This document shows, piece by piece, positions 17,686-26,921 of a DNA stretch of 64,000 nt. The notes under the pieces were generated by a model, which searched no databases, was not told where the DNA came from, and saw only the letters and a list, made by a program, of their open reading frames with translations. The translations under genes were made by a program, and so were the position numbers. Position 1 is the first letter of the stretch; each line of letters starts with the position of its first letter. The stretch comes from Chitinophagaceae bacterium (lineage in GTDB: Bacteria > Bacteroidota > Bacteroidia > Chitinophagales > Chitinophagaceae), in assembly GCA_028288585.1 (NCBI GenBank), contig JAQBNL010000088.1, positions 16,351 through 80,350 of the forward strand, written 5' to 3'.

Positions 17686-19872
17686 TCAATCATTTATATG
17701 GAGTTCCATAAGATCTTTTGCCCGTGAAAGTATTTTTTTCCCTTTGAAAGTAAATTGTGCAAGCATCCCGCTACTGTCTGGCAATTCAACCCTTACACCA
17801 TTAATAACAACTACACCATTTTTATATTCCACACGAATGTCCTTACCGGGAATTGCTTGTTTAGGTGGTTTTGTTTTAACAGGATTATTATTTCCATTGG
17901 GAATAGTGCGATAAATAGCTCCTGGCGTTAGCTGCATATAAGTTCCTTTCCCGTTGGGTATGTTTAACCTTTGCCAATGCTTTTCTGAAACTTTATCAGG
18001 TTCTTTTTCATCAGTTGTAGTTATACTGTACCCATAAGCATACGCATTGGATACTGTTTTAAGAGCAGGTGCGCTTTTGTATTCATTAGTTGTGGTTATT
18101 TTATCAACTCTTTCCTGAATTTGTTTTGCACGACCGGCTACTATTTTAATTTCGTCTGCCCCTGCTGAATCAATAATATAAATTGATCTGCCATTAGCAC
18201 CTGCTGATGCTTTGGGAAGACGATTTACCTGAACACGTTGTAAGATTTTTTCACCAAAATTTTGATTGTAAATATTGATCAGCTTTTCAATATCAGCAGC
18301 TTTTAAATTTTGATTAAGATGCAGTAAAGATGTTTTTAATTGCCGGGAATTGAATGCGTTTTTCATTGCGTTTTGCATTTCTTCCTCATCAAACGAAAAT
18401 GAAAATTGGGCTTTATCAAATTCTGCCTGTAATTTCTGTAAATCGATAACATTTCCCTTTTTACGGGCAAACTCCACATTGGTTACAGGAGAATTAAATG
18501 TGAGTATTGTAGCGCCGTTATCAAAAAATAATGAGGGAGTATTAATTGAACCTCCTGGAAATAAAAATTTGTTTGAATTAAATTTTGGGAAACTTTTCCT
18601 GACTATTTCTTTTTTGCTTTCCTGCAACAGGCGGTTCACCAGTTTATACTCTCCCGCAGCTATCTCTTTTAAATTTAAATCTTTTAGCTCTTTTAATTGT
18701 TGGACTTCAGTTAATGCTTTTTTTAATTGTGATTTTGCAGGAAGGCTTTTTACTTTATTATCCCCCTGCCCGAAAATTAAAGCATCTGCTTTTTCGCTTC
18801 CCTTTATTTTTACAGGTAAAACTTTTTCATAGCTTTTATTTACCTGCTGCTTTTTACTGCTATTGTTTTGCGGAGATAACCATGCAACAGAACAGATAAT
18901 ACCCGTAATTAAAAATAAAGCCGCCAATTTTTGCCCGTAATTAAAATTTGTATTGTTGTTTATCTCCATTATTCTTTTTATACGAAACAACAATTGCTTT
19001 TTACCCATTGTAGCGCCTATGGCTAATCGTAAATTTATATTTCTGAATTGCTCCAGTGACAAAAGTGCTGATGCATAAGTATGACGGTCATATTGATACT
19101 GTATCACAAAATCATCGCAGCAATTTTCCCTTTCCCTTTTAATAATCCTGGCAAGTAACACTACAAACGGGTTAAAGAATAATATGGTTTCGATAATGGA
19201 GATAAAAAGATTAATGAGGTAATCATTTCTTTTAATATGCGATAATTCGTGAAGGATAATTGCTTCCAGCTGTTCTGCTGATAACTGGTTAACAGAAGCC
19301 AAAGGAATTAAGATAACAGGTTTTATAAAGCCGATAGTGGCGGGCACATCAATATGATGAGATACCCAAAGCCTTATCTTTTTTGTAATACCCATATGCC
19401 TTGCCACCTTTTCTGTGAATAGCTTCCATTCAACGCCAGGCTTTTGCAATCCATTAAATTTTATAAAGCGGGTAAAGCGATAAATATTAATTAATCTTAT
19501 TGAGAGAAAAATTAAAAGCGATAAATAAGCAACGGACAGATAAGGCAGCACCCATGCAATCTCATTTAAAAGATCATTCCAGTTATAGGTGGTGGCTGCA
19601 TTGCTGCCTGCCTGGTAAAATTGAACTTCATAATTGCCGGGTAGATTTTGTATGGCAAAATATTTATTAAATAACGTGATACAAAACCAAACAAATGCCG
19701 ATGAAATTAAAATGGTGCTAAGGTTATTTTTAAATTTTGCAGAAGCGTTCCTGTATACTCCATTAATAAGATGATACGCTATCCATAACGCTGCTGCCTG
19801 CCATAAACTGTTTGCTATCGCCCATCCCAGCGATTGTAAAAAAGGTGAGTGTTGTAAAGCAGTTAGGTTCAT
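17686..19872 (-). CDS. BlaR1/MecR1-like M56 family metalloprotease sensor
   Basis: 728 residues. The N-terminal 320 residues carry four membrane helices and a cytoplasmic M56 zinc-protease domain with HELSH at 208-212 (HELSHIKRND) and a following helix containing EREN. The last helix is near residues 308-330, and about 400 residues are then exported. This part lacks any penicillin-binding SxxK/SxN motifs visible by eye and ends in a small domain with VEYKNGVVVINGVRVELPD. So it is a BlaR1 relative sensing something other than, or not only, beta-lactams. It is 5 bases downstream of the repressor gene, the standard blaI-blaR1 operon; its protease should cut that repressor. Confidence 0.88.
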   Translation of the reverse strand: MNLTALQHSPFLQSLGWAIANSLWQAAALWIAYHLINGVYRNASAKFKNNLSTILISSAFVWFCITLFNKYFAIQNLPGNYEVQFYQAGSNAATTYNWNDLLNEIAWVLPYLSVAYLSLLIFLSIRLINIYRFTRFIKFNGLQKPGVEWKLFTEKVARHMGITKKIRLWVSHHIDVPATIGFIKPVILIPLASVNQLSAEQLEAIILHELSHIKRNDYLINLFISIIETILFFNPFVVLLARIIKRERENCCDDFVIQYQYDRHTYASALLSLEQFRNINLRLAIGATMGKKQLLFRIKRIMEINNNTNFNYGQKLAALFLITGIICSVAWLSPQNNSSKKQQVNKSYEKVLPVKIKGSEKADALIFGQGDNKVKSLPAKSQLKKALTEVQQLKELKDLNLKEIAAGEYKLVNRLLQESKKEIVRKSFPKFNSNKFLFPGGSINTPSLFFDNGATILTFNSPVTNVEFARKKGNVIDLQKLQAEFDKAQFSFSFDEEEMQNAMKNAFNSRQLKTSLLHLNQNLKAADIEKLINIYNQNFGEKILQRVQVNRLPKASAGANGRSIYIIDSAGADEIKIVAGRAKQIQERVDKITTTNEYKSAPALKTVSNAYAYGYSITTTDEKEPDKVSEKHWQRLNIPNGKGTYMQLTPGAIYRTIPNGNNNPVKTKPPKQAIPGKDIRVEYKNGVVVINGVRVELPDSSGMLAQFTFKGKKILSRAKDLMELHIND

Positions 19873-19877
19873 CCTTA

Positions 19878-20255
19878 TTATTTTTTAAGGTTGTCAAGAT
19901 ATTTTTGAATCTCATCCAATTCATCTTTTGATGCTTTTTGATTACCAAGCGCCTGCAAAACCAATTGGGTAGATGAGCCTGCAAATAATGTATTTATCAT
20001 CTTATCTAAAAATTGCTTTTGGGTTTTTTGCCTGGTAACAGCCGGCTGGTAGATATGCGTTTTGTTACTGTCATCTCTTGTTACCAAACCTTTCTCAAAC
20101 ATTATTTGCAATAATTTAAGCGTGGTTGTATAACCTGAATCTTTATTTTTTGAAAGCTCTTCATGTACTTCACGTACGGTGGCATTTTCTTTATCCCAGA
20201 GTATCTGGAGAATTTCCAGTTCGCTTTCCGTTGGCTTTAATTTTTTTATTGTCAT
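19878..20255 (-). CDS. BlaI/MecI/CopY family repressor
   Basis: 125 residues, the standard length. An N-terminal winged helix (KPTESELEILQILWDKENATVREVHEEL) is followed by KDSGYTTTLKLLQIMFEKGLVTRD and a C-terminal dimerisation helix. The family binds operator dyads as a dimer and is inactivated by the partner M56 protease encoded next. Two dyads TACGATTTTGATCGTA and TACGATTTTGTTCGTA directly upstream are its probable operators. Confidence 0.93.
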   Translation of the reverse strand: MTIKKLKPTESELEILQILWDKENATVREVHEELSKNKDSGYTTTLKLLQIMFEKGLVTRDDSNKTHIYQPAVTRQKTQKQFLDKMINTLFAGSSTQLVLQALGNQKASKDELDEIQKYLDNLKK

Positions 20256-20259
20256 TGAT

Positions 20260-20307
20260 TACGATTTTGTTCGTACAGCTAAATTACGATTTTGATCGTA
20301 ACCACAA
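20260..20307 (-). promoter_or_regulatory. BlaI-type double operator overlapping promoter
   Basis: Two copies of a 16-base dyad: 20260-20275 (TACGATTTTGTTCGTA, one mismatch) and 20285-20300 (TACGATTTTGATCGTA, perfect 6-base arms), centres 25 bases apart. On the minus strand TTG (20307-20305), 18 bases, TAATTTAG (20286-20279) forms a promoter; the perfect dyad fills its spacer and the other covers the start site. This is strong evidence for autoregulation by the adjacent repressor. Confidence 0.8.
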
Positions 20308-20346
20308 AATAAATTTTAAAAGATATTTTTTTGTACCGTTCATAAA

Positions 20347-20372
20347 AAACCCCAGCTAAGTAACTGGGGTTT
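20347..20372 (-). terminator. terminator of the pyrophosphatase gene
   Basis: AAACCCCAG (20347-20355) and CTGGGGTTT (20364-20372) pair over 9 bases with an 8-base loop. On the minus strand the stem is followed by a further T run (TTTTTTATG), so it ends transcription from the gene at 20396-22837. Confidence 0.85.
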
Positions 20373-20395
20373 AAAGTAAGTCTATATTTAAAAAT

Positions 20396-22837
20396 TTATT
20401 TCACCTGATGTTCCTTAATAATCATATCACCTTTTCCTTCCAATAATTTTTGGTACTTATTGGTTACTTCCTCAGATTGCTCAACTCCATTTATAAATAA
20501 CCAGCCACCCCTTATCTCAACGGTATAATCTCCTGAAATAAGTCCATCTTTTTTTAACCCGCCAAGAAGATTTTTAATATCAGTCTCATCAGCAGATTTA
20601 CTATTAGCGGTATTTTCAACAGGGGTTGTTTGCCTGTTATTTCTATTACTCAATCTTGTACTGTCTCCATTCATCAGCATTAAATTTTCCATTCTATGCT
20701 GCCTGTTGTTTATAATTTTATCATGATGAATTTTAGCAAGGGTAGGGGCAATAACCAATGAAACAATACTCATCAATTTAATAAGAATGTTCATAGATGG
20801 TCCTGAAGTATCTTTAAATGGATCACCAACGGTATCGCCTGTAACGGAAGCCTTGTGCGGCTCTGAGCCTTTGTAATACGTTTCACCATTTATGACAGCG
20901 CCTTTCTCAAAAGATTTTTTTGCATTATCCCATGCACCGCCTGCATTATTCTGGAACATTCCCATTAAAACACCACTCACGGTTGCCCCGGCTAAAAAAC
21001 CACCCAGCACTTCAGGGCCAAAAATAAAACCAATAATTAATGGCGAACCCAATGCAATAGCGCCGGGCAACATCATCTTTTTTAAAGAAGCATTGGTGGA
21101 GATAGCAACACATTTATCATATTCAGGTTTCCCTGTGCCTTCCATAATCCCGGGAATTGTTCTGAACTGCCTGCGTACTTCTTCTACCATTGCCATGGCA
21201 GCTTCACCCACAGCACGAATTGCTAATGATGAAAATATAAACGGTATCATAGCTCCCACAAATAATCCGGCTAACACATCTGCACGATAAATATCAATGC
21301 CATCAATTCCGGCAATACCAACAAAGGCAGCAAATAAAGCCAGTGCAGTTAATGCAGCAGATGCAATTGCAAAACCTTTTCCTGTGGCAGCTGTTGTATT
21401 TCCTACTGCATCCAGTATATCAGTTTTTTCACGAACATCTTTTGGCAATTCACTCATCTCTGCAATACCACCGGCATTATCGGCAATCGGTCCAAAGGCA
21501 TCGATAGCCAGTTGCATCGCTGTTGTAGCCATCATACCTGCAGCAGCAATACCAACACCATATAATCCGGCACATGCATAAGAACCATAAATACCGGCAG
21601 CTAAAACCAATATGGGAAACAATGTGCTCTCCATACCTATTGCTAATCCACCAATAATATTTGTAGCATGACCTGTTGAAGATTGACGGACAATACTCAT
21701 TACAGGACGCTTACCCATAGCAGTAAAATATTCCGTAATAAGACTCATTAATGTACCCACTGTAAGACCTACTGCTATTGCGCCAAATACACCATTCTTT
21801 GTAAAATGGAAATTTCTTAATACCATAGTATCAGGTAATAACCACATAACAAGAAAATAAGATGCAATGGCAGTTAAAACGATAGAACCCCAGTTACCCA
21901 TGTTCAAAGCTTTTTGAACAGCAGTAGTATTAAGAGGAGAATTTTCAGAAATTTTTACAAACAAAGTTCCTATAATAGAAAATAGAATTCCCATTGCAGC
22001 AATCAGCATTGGCAACAGGATAGGAGCCATACCGCCAAACCTGTCAACGGATATTGTTTCTCTACCTAAAACCATTGTTGCTAAAACAGTAGCTACATAA
22101 CTTCCAAAAAGATCAGCTCCCATACCTGCTACATCACCTACATTATCACCAACGTTATCTGCAATAGTTGCCGGGTTACGTGGATCATCTTCAGGAATGC
22201 CTGCTTCTACTTTTCCAACAAGATCAGCGCCAACATCGGCAGCTTTTGTATATATACCACCGCCCACTCTTGCAAACAATGCAATACTTTCTGCACCTAA
22301 ACTAAAACCTGTTAGTATTTCAATAGTGCGTTCCATCTCCACAGAATCGGCAAGGGAATGCGGTGCAAAAATTGCTTTTAGAATAATAAATAATCCACCC
22401 AAACCTAACACAGCTAAACCTGCTACACCAAGCCCCATTACACTTCCGCCGGTGAAAGAAACATTTAATGCTTTTGATAAACTTGTACGTGCCGCCTGCG
22501 CAGTACGAACGTTGGCTTTGGTAGCGGCTCTCATACCAATGTATCCTGCCAAAGCGCTAAAAAATGCGCCAACCACAAATGAAACGGCAATACTCCAATG
22601 GCTGTTTGCATTTGAATATCCCATAACAGCCAGCAGCAAAGCGCCGATTACAACAAAATAAGAAAGTATCTTCCATTCGGCTTTTAAAAATGCCATGGCA
22701 CCTTCAGCAATGTATGTGCTTATCTCCTGCATACGTGGCGTTCCGGCATCCTGTTTTGCAACCCACGAGTACTTTATAAAAGTGTACAATAAACCTACAA
22801 CACCCATTGCCGGGATTACATAAATCAAGCTATTCAT
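20396..22837 (-). CDS. hppA: membrane-bound proton/sodium-translocating pyrophosphatase, K+-dependent type, with C-terminal extension
   Basis: An 813-residue integral membrane enzyme that couples pyrophosphate hydrolysis to H+ and/or Na+ export. Substrate-site motifs are intact: [11 protein letters not shown] (201-211), [20 protein letters not shown] (a 20-residue stretch from about 216) and, near the end, [11 protein letters not shown]. The sequence [11 protein letters not shown] has Ala where K+-independent enzymes have Lys, so this is the K+-dependent class. Whether it moves Na+ or H+ is not settled. Length is unusual: after the last membrane helix (about residue 703) come 110 extra residues, a polar linker and then [28 protein letters not shown]. 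That tail is not part of the standard family. Confidence 0.95.
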   Translation of the reverse strand: MNSLIYVIPAMGVVGLLYTFIKYSWVAKQDAGTPRMQEISTYIAEGAMAFLKAEWKILSYFVVIGALLLAVMGYSNANSHWSIAVSFVVGAFFSALAGYIGMRAATKANVRTAQAARTSLSKALNVSFTGGSVMGLGVAGLAVLGLGGLFIILKAIFAPHSLADSVEMERTIEILTGFSLGAESIALFARVGGGIYTKAADVGADLVGKVEAGIPEDDPRNPATIADNVGDNVGDVAGMGADLFGSYVATVLATMVLGRETISVDRFGGMAPILLPMLIAAMGILFSIIGTLFVKISENSPLNTTAVQKALNMGNWGSIVLTAIASYFLVMWLLPDTMVLRNFHFTKNGVFGAIAVGLTVGTLMSLITEYFTAMGKRPVMSIVRQSSTGHATNIIGGLAIGMESTLFPILVLAAGIYGSYACAGLYGVGIAAAGMMATTAMQLAIDAFGPIADNAGGIAEMSELPKDVREKTDILDAVGNTTAATGKGFAIASAALTALALFAAFVGIAGIDGIDIYRADVLAGLFVGAMIPFIFSSLAIRAVGEAAMAMVEEVRRQFRTIPGIMEGTGKPEYDKCVAISTNASLKKMMLPGAIALGSPLIIGFIFGPEVLGGFLAGATVSGVLMGMFQNNAGGAWDNAKKSFEKGAVINGETYYKGSEPHKASVTGDTVGDPFKDTSGPSMNILIKLMSIVSLVIAPTLAKIHHDKIINNRQHRMENLMLMNGDSTRLSNRNNRQTTPVENTANSKSADETDIKNLLGGLKKDGLISGDYTVEIRGGWLFINGVEQSEEVTNKYQKLLEGKGDMIIKEHQVK

Positions 22838-22919
22838 ATGGTAATTTTTTGGGTGGCAAAAATAGGGTAAATACAGCTAAAAAGGCGAATTGATTTTGAT
22901 TACAGTGTATTCTTTCCGT

Positions 22920-23351
22920 TTACTTTTTAGAAGGGGAAGCCATATATTTTTCAAAAAAATCCTCGCTGTTTATAACTTCGATGTTTGAAAAATAAAAATC
23001 ATTTCTATCTTCTGTAATAATACAGTCGCATTTATTCTCAACAGCCGAATAATATTCAAGGCCATCTTCAAAATCATTTACAGCAGGATTATTAAGCGAT
23101 TGCAATACAGTGCTCTTATTAATTGCAGCAATATTTAAATGCTCACACAAAATTTGTATTCTTTTTTTTGCGGATGCACTTTTATATTTTTTTTCTGCAA
23201 AGTAAAATGCAATAGCTAAACAAACCGGCGAAGTAAATAAAGTAAAATTGCTTTTATCTGTAAGACTTAATATACGGGAACTGAAAGTGAACAGGGGATA
23301 TTCTTTATTTAAAACAGATACCAAAATATTTGCATCAAGAAAAAGTCTCAT
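22920..23351 (-). CDS. PIN-domain toxin of a toxin-antitoxin pair
   Basis: 143 residues with a PIN nuclease core: MRLFLDANILVSVL (Asp6), an acidic pair in NDFEDGLEYYSA, and CDCIITEDRNDF near the C-terminus. PIN toxins are Mg2+-dependent RNases. The ATG overlaps the stop of the upstream antitoxin gene by four bases (ATGA at 23348-23351), so the pair is translationally coupled. All key acidic residues are present, so it is likely active. Confidence 0.85.
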   Translation of the reverse strand: MRLFLDANILVSVLNKEYPLFTFSSRILSLTDKSNFTLFTSPVCLAIAFYFAEKKYKSASAKKRIQILCEHLNIAAINKSTVLQSLNNPAVNDFEDGLEYYSAVENKCDCIITEDRNDFYFSNIEVINSEDFFEKYMASPSKK

Positions 23352-23608
23352 TTTTTAGAATTAAAATATTCAGCTTTTGTTGATTTTCTGGTTCTTCTTG
23401 CTTTTGTTAGATATACAGCTCCGCCTTCTGCAACCTGGTTTACCCAATCTGAAATAGGAAAATCTTCTAAAGAATTATAATTGTTTGAAGTAACCTTTTT
23501 TAATAAAAATTCTATCAGGCGGGAAAGGCTGATATTATTGTTTGCCGCATATTTTTTTGCTTTGGTAATAATACTTTCATCAAAGCTTAAAGTTATCTTA
23601 TTATCCAT
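23348..23608 (-). CDS. antitoxin, DUF6364/ribbon-helix-helix type
   Basis: 86 residues beginning KITLSFDESIITKAKKYAANNNISLSRLIEFLLKKV split over a short strand and two helices, the ribbon-helix-helix fold used for DNA binding by antitoxins; DUF6364 members look like this. The C-terminus is basic and probably wraps the toxin. It is the first gene of the pair and probably autoregulates; no clear palindromic operator was found in the 70 bases upstream. Confidence 0.8.
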   Translation of the reverse strand: MDNKITLSFDESIITKAKKYAANNNISLSRLIEFLLKKVTSNNYNSLEDFPISDWVNQVAEGGAVYLTKARRTRKSTKAEYFNSKK

Positions 23609-23679
23609 ACCCTTATTTTAAATATCAAAGGTAAAAAGATCTATACTACAAACAAAATATTTTTATACGTATAACTTTA

Positions 23680-24453
23680 TTACTTATACAATTTACCTGC
23701 ACTTTTTTCTACAAGGCTATCAGGGAGAAGCCATGCCATAAATACGCCAAGCTTATTGATAAAGCCGGTAACTACTTCTGTACGTTTTTTAAACATAGCT
23801 TTTACGCCGATAACCGCCACTTGTTGTGGTGTCATATTTAATTTTGCAGCCATCTTTAATATTTTATCACTAACCTGGGCCCGGTTAGCCCAATCAGTAT
23901 CTGTAGGCCCGGGAGATAAGCAGGTAACTGAAATATTTGTATCTGCCAGTTCATGTTTTAAAGCTCTTGTAAATTTAAGTACATAAGCTTTCGATGCTGC
24001 ATATACAGTAAGTAATGGTACTGCCTGGTAGGCAGAAGAACTGCAGGTATTTAAAATATAAGATTGTTGTTGCTGTTTTAATAAAGGAATAAAAAGCCTG
24101 CAAAGTTGTGTAGGAGCTATAATATTTAATTGTAAAAGATTGGTAGTCTCCTCTACAGAATATTTTTCAAAAGATCCACTAAGTCCATACCCTGCATTGT
24201 TGGCTAAAACAGAAACGGGAAAATTATTTTCAACACACCAGTTAAATAATTTTTGGGCGGCATTTAATTCAGAAAGGTCAAGTGGAAGAAAATTTACTGT
24301 AACCGGGTATTGCTTTTTTATTTCTTCAGCAGCCTGTGCTAAAAGTTCAGCAGACCTTGCTGTAAGTAAAATATTATAATTATGTTTAGCTAATTCAAAA
24401 GCTATTGCTTTGCCAATACCTTTACTGGCACCCGTTATCAAGGCATATGACAT
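23680..24453 (-). CDS. short-chain dehydrogenase/reductase
   Basis: 257 residues with the classical SDR features: TGASKGIGKAIA (7-18) for cofactor binding, NNAGYG around residue 90, a catalytic Ser in NTCSSSAYQ and the YAASK motif (VYAASKAYVLKF), then SPGPTDTDW. The cofactor loop (LLTARSAE) suggests NADP. The C-terminal part is longer and hydrophobic (INKLGVFMAWLLPDSLVEK), as in the DltE/YqjQ-like branch. It ends next to a PhyH-type oxygenase (10 bases upstream), with which it may form an operon. Confidence 0.88.
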   Translation of the reverse strand: MSYALITGASKGIGKAIAFELAKHNYNILLTARSAELLAQAAEEIKKQYPVTVNFLPLDLSELNAAQKLFNWCVENNFPVSVLANNAGYGLSGSFEKYSVEETTNLLQLNIIAPTQLCRLFIPLLKQQQQSYILNTCSSSAYQAVPLLTVYAASKAYVLKFTRALKHELADTNISVTCLSPGPTDTDWANRAQVSDKILKMAAKLNMTPQQVAVIGVKAMFKKRTEVVTGFINKLGVFMAWLLPDSLVEKSAGKLYK

Positions 24454-24462
24454 ATTGAAAGA

Positions 24463-25344
24463 TTAAGAAAACTTACTCAGGAATTTTTTTCGCAGGATGT
24501 GATGATAAAACGGTGTTTTACTGTCAGCGTGTTTTGGTTTGTATTTGCCCGTAACCAAAGGTATATACATTACACGCCGCCTGCTTTCTGCTCCATATTT
24601 ATGTGATTGTTGTACACGGTGCCATATGCTGCCATGATGAACAGTAAGATCTCCTGCTTCAATATCAAACCCCACTTCATTTGGATCGGCTGTATTATCA
24701 ATAAAATATTTTTTACCAAAAAGCAATTTGAACACTCCCTGCTTATGTGTGCCGGGTAAAACGCGTAACCCTCCATTTTCATAAGGACAATCATCAAGGT
24801 GTAATCCCACATTTAACATGGGCATAATTTTATGTCCATAAAAAAGATCACGGGGACTATCGGTATGCCAACCCATTTTTGTAAACCCGCTGTTAGGCGT
24901 TTGCAGATAATGATTTAATACAAGCCCGTCTTTTTCATCTTCTGCAATACGTCCTTCGTATGGATATAATAATTTGGTAAGCGCCGCTAACCTTGGTTCC
25001 TGCAAAAATTGATGCAACAAATCGCTATGCTGGGATAAGAATGCAAACCTGCTGATCATTTTTTCGCCATTCTCATTTTCGCCAAACTTAAGCGGTACAC
25101 CATTTACCTTTTCAATTCCCTCGCTGAGCCATTTTTTCTCAACGTCCACAGCTTCTTTTATAAACAAGGCAATAGTTGATCTGGATACAAAATTTCTAAA
25201 CCGTATAAATCCATATTCATTAAAGAACTGAATCTGTTCGGCTGATAGCTTATCATTTAAATAAAAATCAGGAAATGGAAAATTTCCTTTAAGAGTTTTA
25301 GTAGTCAATGCAATAACTTTTTTGGTAATGATAAAATTAAGCAA
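24463..25344 (-). CDS. phytanoyl-CoA dioxygenase (PhyH) family protein
   Basis: 293 residues. The Fe(II)/2-oxoglutarate site is visible: first ligand pair in GWHTDSPRD (HxD), distal His in GSIWHRVQQS, followed by the Arg-rich strand RRRVMYIPL that should bind 2-oxoglutarate. Other family motifs are FFNEYGFIRFRNF and GLRVLPGTHKQG. The substrate of bacterial members is mostly unknown (lipid, pigment or small-molecule hydroxylation). The first ATG of the frame is used; an exact start within the first 20 residues is uncertain. Confidence 0.85.
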   Translation of the reverse strand: MLNFIITKKVIALTTKTLKGNFPFPDFYLNDKLSAEQIQFFNEYGFIRFRNFVSRSTIALFIKEAVDVEKKWLSEGIEKVNGVPLKFGENENGEKMISRFAFLSQHSDLLHQFLQEPRLAALTKLLYPYEGRIAEDEKDGLVLNHYLQTPNSGFTKMGWHTDSPRDLFYGHKIMPMLNVGLHLDDCPYENGGLRVLPGTHKQGVFKLLFGKKYFIDNTADPNEVGFDIEAGDLTVHHGSIWHRVQQSHKYGAESRRRVMYIPLVTGKYKPKHADSKTPFYHHILRKKFLSKFS

Positions 25345-25385
25345 AAAAAAATCAGGTTCTCAAAAAATAATCCTAAATAAAAAAA

Positions 25386-26039
25386 TCATGACCTGTTTCG
25401 TTTAAGTGCTATATATTTTGCAAGGCTATAACATAGATATGTAAAAGGAAAAGCAAATAAAACATCTATAGAGTAATGAATATGTTGTATTAAAACCAAT
25501 ATGCTAACACACAAGCAGGAAATAAGCGTATAATATTTCATGAATTTATTATGGTGGCATAAGTACATTAGAAAAAGAGTAGAAACATGCCCTGAAAAGA
25601 AAAGGTCCTTAGTTATAAAAGATACTCCATAAAAATAATTACTTAATGGGTCTGTAAGATTTATTATGCCTGCCGGAGGTTCCAGCGGGAATAAAAAAAT
25701 ACTAAGCATCCTTACAATAGATAACAGTATATACGCAATAAGAAATGTAAGAAAAATGCCGGGATCTTTTACTGCAGCTATCAACATAAAAAGGGCGCAG
25801 CTCCACACTAAACTAAATATCAATATATAAACATCATAAGCAGCAACCCAATTTAAGAGTGCATCATCCAATAATAAACCTTTTCTTTTCTCGATATATT
25901 GAAAAAAGAAAGGGAAGCTGATCAAAATGATCATTAGTATAAAAATGCCTACAAATAATTTGTAACGAAAAGTTTTTTGTTGCCAGGATAACTGCCAGCT
26001 AAGGCCGGCACTTTTAAAATATCTGCTTACCATACTCAT
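25386..26039 (-). CDS. PAP2_C-type membrane enzyme, sphingomyelin-synthase-like
   Basis: 217 residues with six membrane helices. Motifs FFSGHVSTLFLM and, in the next luminal loop, HIHYSIDVLFAFP match the C2 and C3-type motifs (SGH and H(Y)xxD) of the PAP2_C branch, which includes sphingomyelin and phosphoceramide synthases. It would act on a lipid phosphate headgroup at the outer side of the inner membrane. Many Bacteroidota make sphingolipids, so a headgroup transferase is plausible, but a plain phosphatase is equally possible. Its ATG overlaps the end of the nnrD gene by four bases. Confidence 0.72.
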   Translation of the reverse strand: MSMVSRYFKSAGLSWQLSWQQKTFRYKLFVGIFILMIILISFPFFFQYIEKRKGLLLDDALLNWVAAYDVYILIFSLVWSCALFMLIAAVKDPGIFLTFLIAYILLSIVRMLSIFLFPLEPPAGIINLTDPLSNYFYGVSFITKDLFFSGHVSTLFLMYLCHHNKFMKYYTLISCLCVSILVLIQHIHYSIDVLFAFPFTYLCYSLAKYIALKRNRS

Positions 26040-26893
26040 TCTTTATTCACCTGTTTAAATGCATTTCCTAAATTATCAATTATATCACCGGCGATTAATG
26101 CATGCTGCGAAAGTTTGCCGGCGGCAATATCGCCTGCCAGGCCATGAAGATAAACACCCAATAAACATGTTTCTAATGAAGAATAGCCCTGGGCTAATAA
26201 CCCCGTAAGTATACCAGTTAATACATCACCGCTGCCGCCTGTTGCCATACCCGCATTACCTGTGGAATTAAAATATGCCTGCTTATCAGGTGCTGCAATT
26301 AAAGTATGATGACTTTTTAAAACAATGTAAATTTTATATTGATGCGCCATTTTCAAAGCGAGTTCTGTCCGTTCAGCATTTGTTTTGGTTTTCCCAAATA
26401 ATCTTTCAAACTCTTTCGGGTGAGGAGTAAGAATACTTTCTGCTGGTATGCTGTTGAGCAATTTTTTATTTTCAGAAAGAATATTTAAAGCATCTGCATC
26501 CACTACCATTGGCTTTCTATATTCCGAAAAAATATTTTGCAAAAGCCTGCTATGTGATTTATAAATACCTATGCCGGGGCCGATTCCTAAAACATCAAAT
26601 TTTGATACCTCATCAATTTCCTTAATAGTTTTTTTACCACATACTTTAACCATTGCCTCGGGTATTGAAGCCTGCATAATATCGTAACCAATCTTTGGAA
26701 TAAAGCATGTTAGTTTCCCCACACCACTTCTTGCACACGCTTTAGCAGCCAGCACAGCAGCACCCATCATTCCATAACTACCGGCCAACAGGCAGGCATG
26801 TCCATAATTTCCTTTATGGGTAAACGGGTCTCTTGGTTTTAAAATTTTATGTACAAGAAAAGCATCGATTGAATGGCCCGGTATATTATCCAT
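26036..26893 (-). CDS. nnrD: ADP-dependent NAD(P)H-hydrate dehydratase
   Basis: 285 residues, a stand-alone CARKD/YjeF C-terminal domain. Diagnostic motifs are KGNYGHACLLAGSYGMMGAA, DALNIL, TPHPKEFERLFG and GSGDVLTGILTGLLAQG. It repairs damaged NAD(P)H hydrates using ADP, in the cytosol. The epimerase half (NnrE) that is fused in many bacteria is missing; it could be encoded elsewhere. It sits between an OstA-like gene and the PAP2_C gene, overlapping the latter by four bases. Confidence 0.93.
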   Translation of the reverse strand: MDNIPGHSIDAFLVHKILKPRDPFTHKGNYGHACLLAGSYGMMGAAVLAAKACARSGVGKLTCFIPKIGYDIMQASIPEAMVKVCGKKTIKEIDEVSKFDVLGIGPGIGIYKSHSRLLQNIFSEYRKPMVVDADALNILSENKKLLNSIPAESILTPHPKEFERLFGKTKTNAERTELALKMAHQYKIYIVLKSHHTLIAAPDKQAYFNSTGNAGMATGGSGDVLTGILTGLLAQGYSSLETCLLGVYLHGLAGDIAAGKLSQHALIAGDIIDNLGNAFKQVNKE

Positions 26894-26921
26894 AAATAAT
26901 AATTTACTTCTACAAGACTAA

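Noticed and set aside
20892..22661. Long plus-strand frames opposite the pyrophosphatase gene
   Set aside because: Low-complexity Ala/Pro/Thr translations opposite a well conserved membrane enzyme; shadows only.
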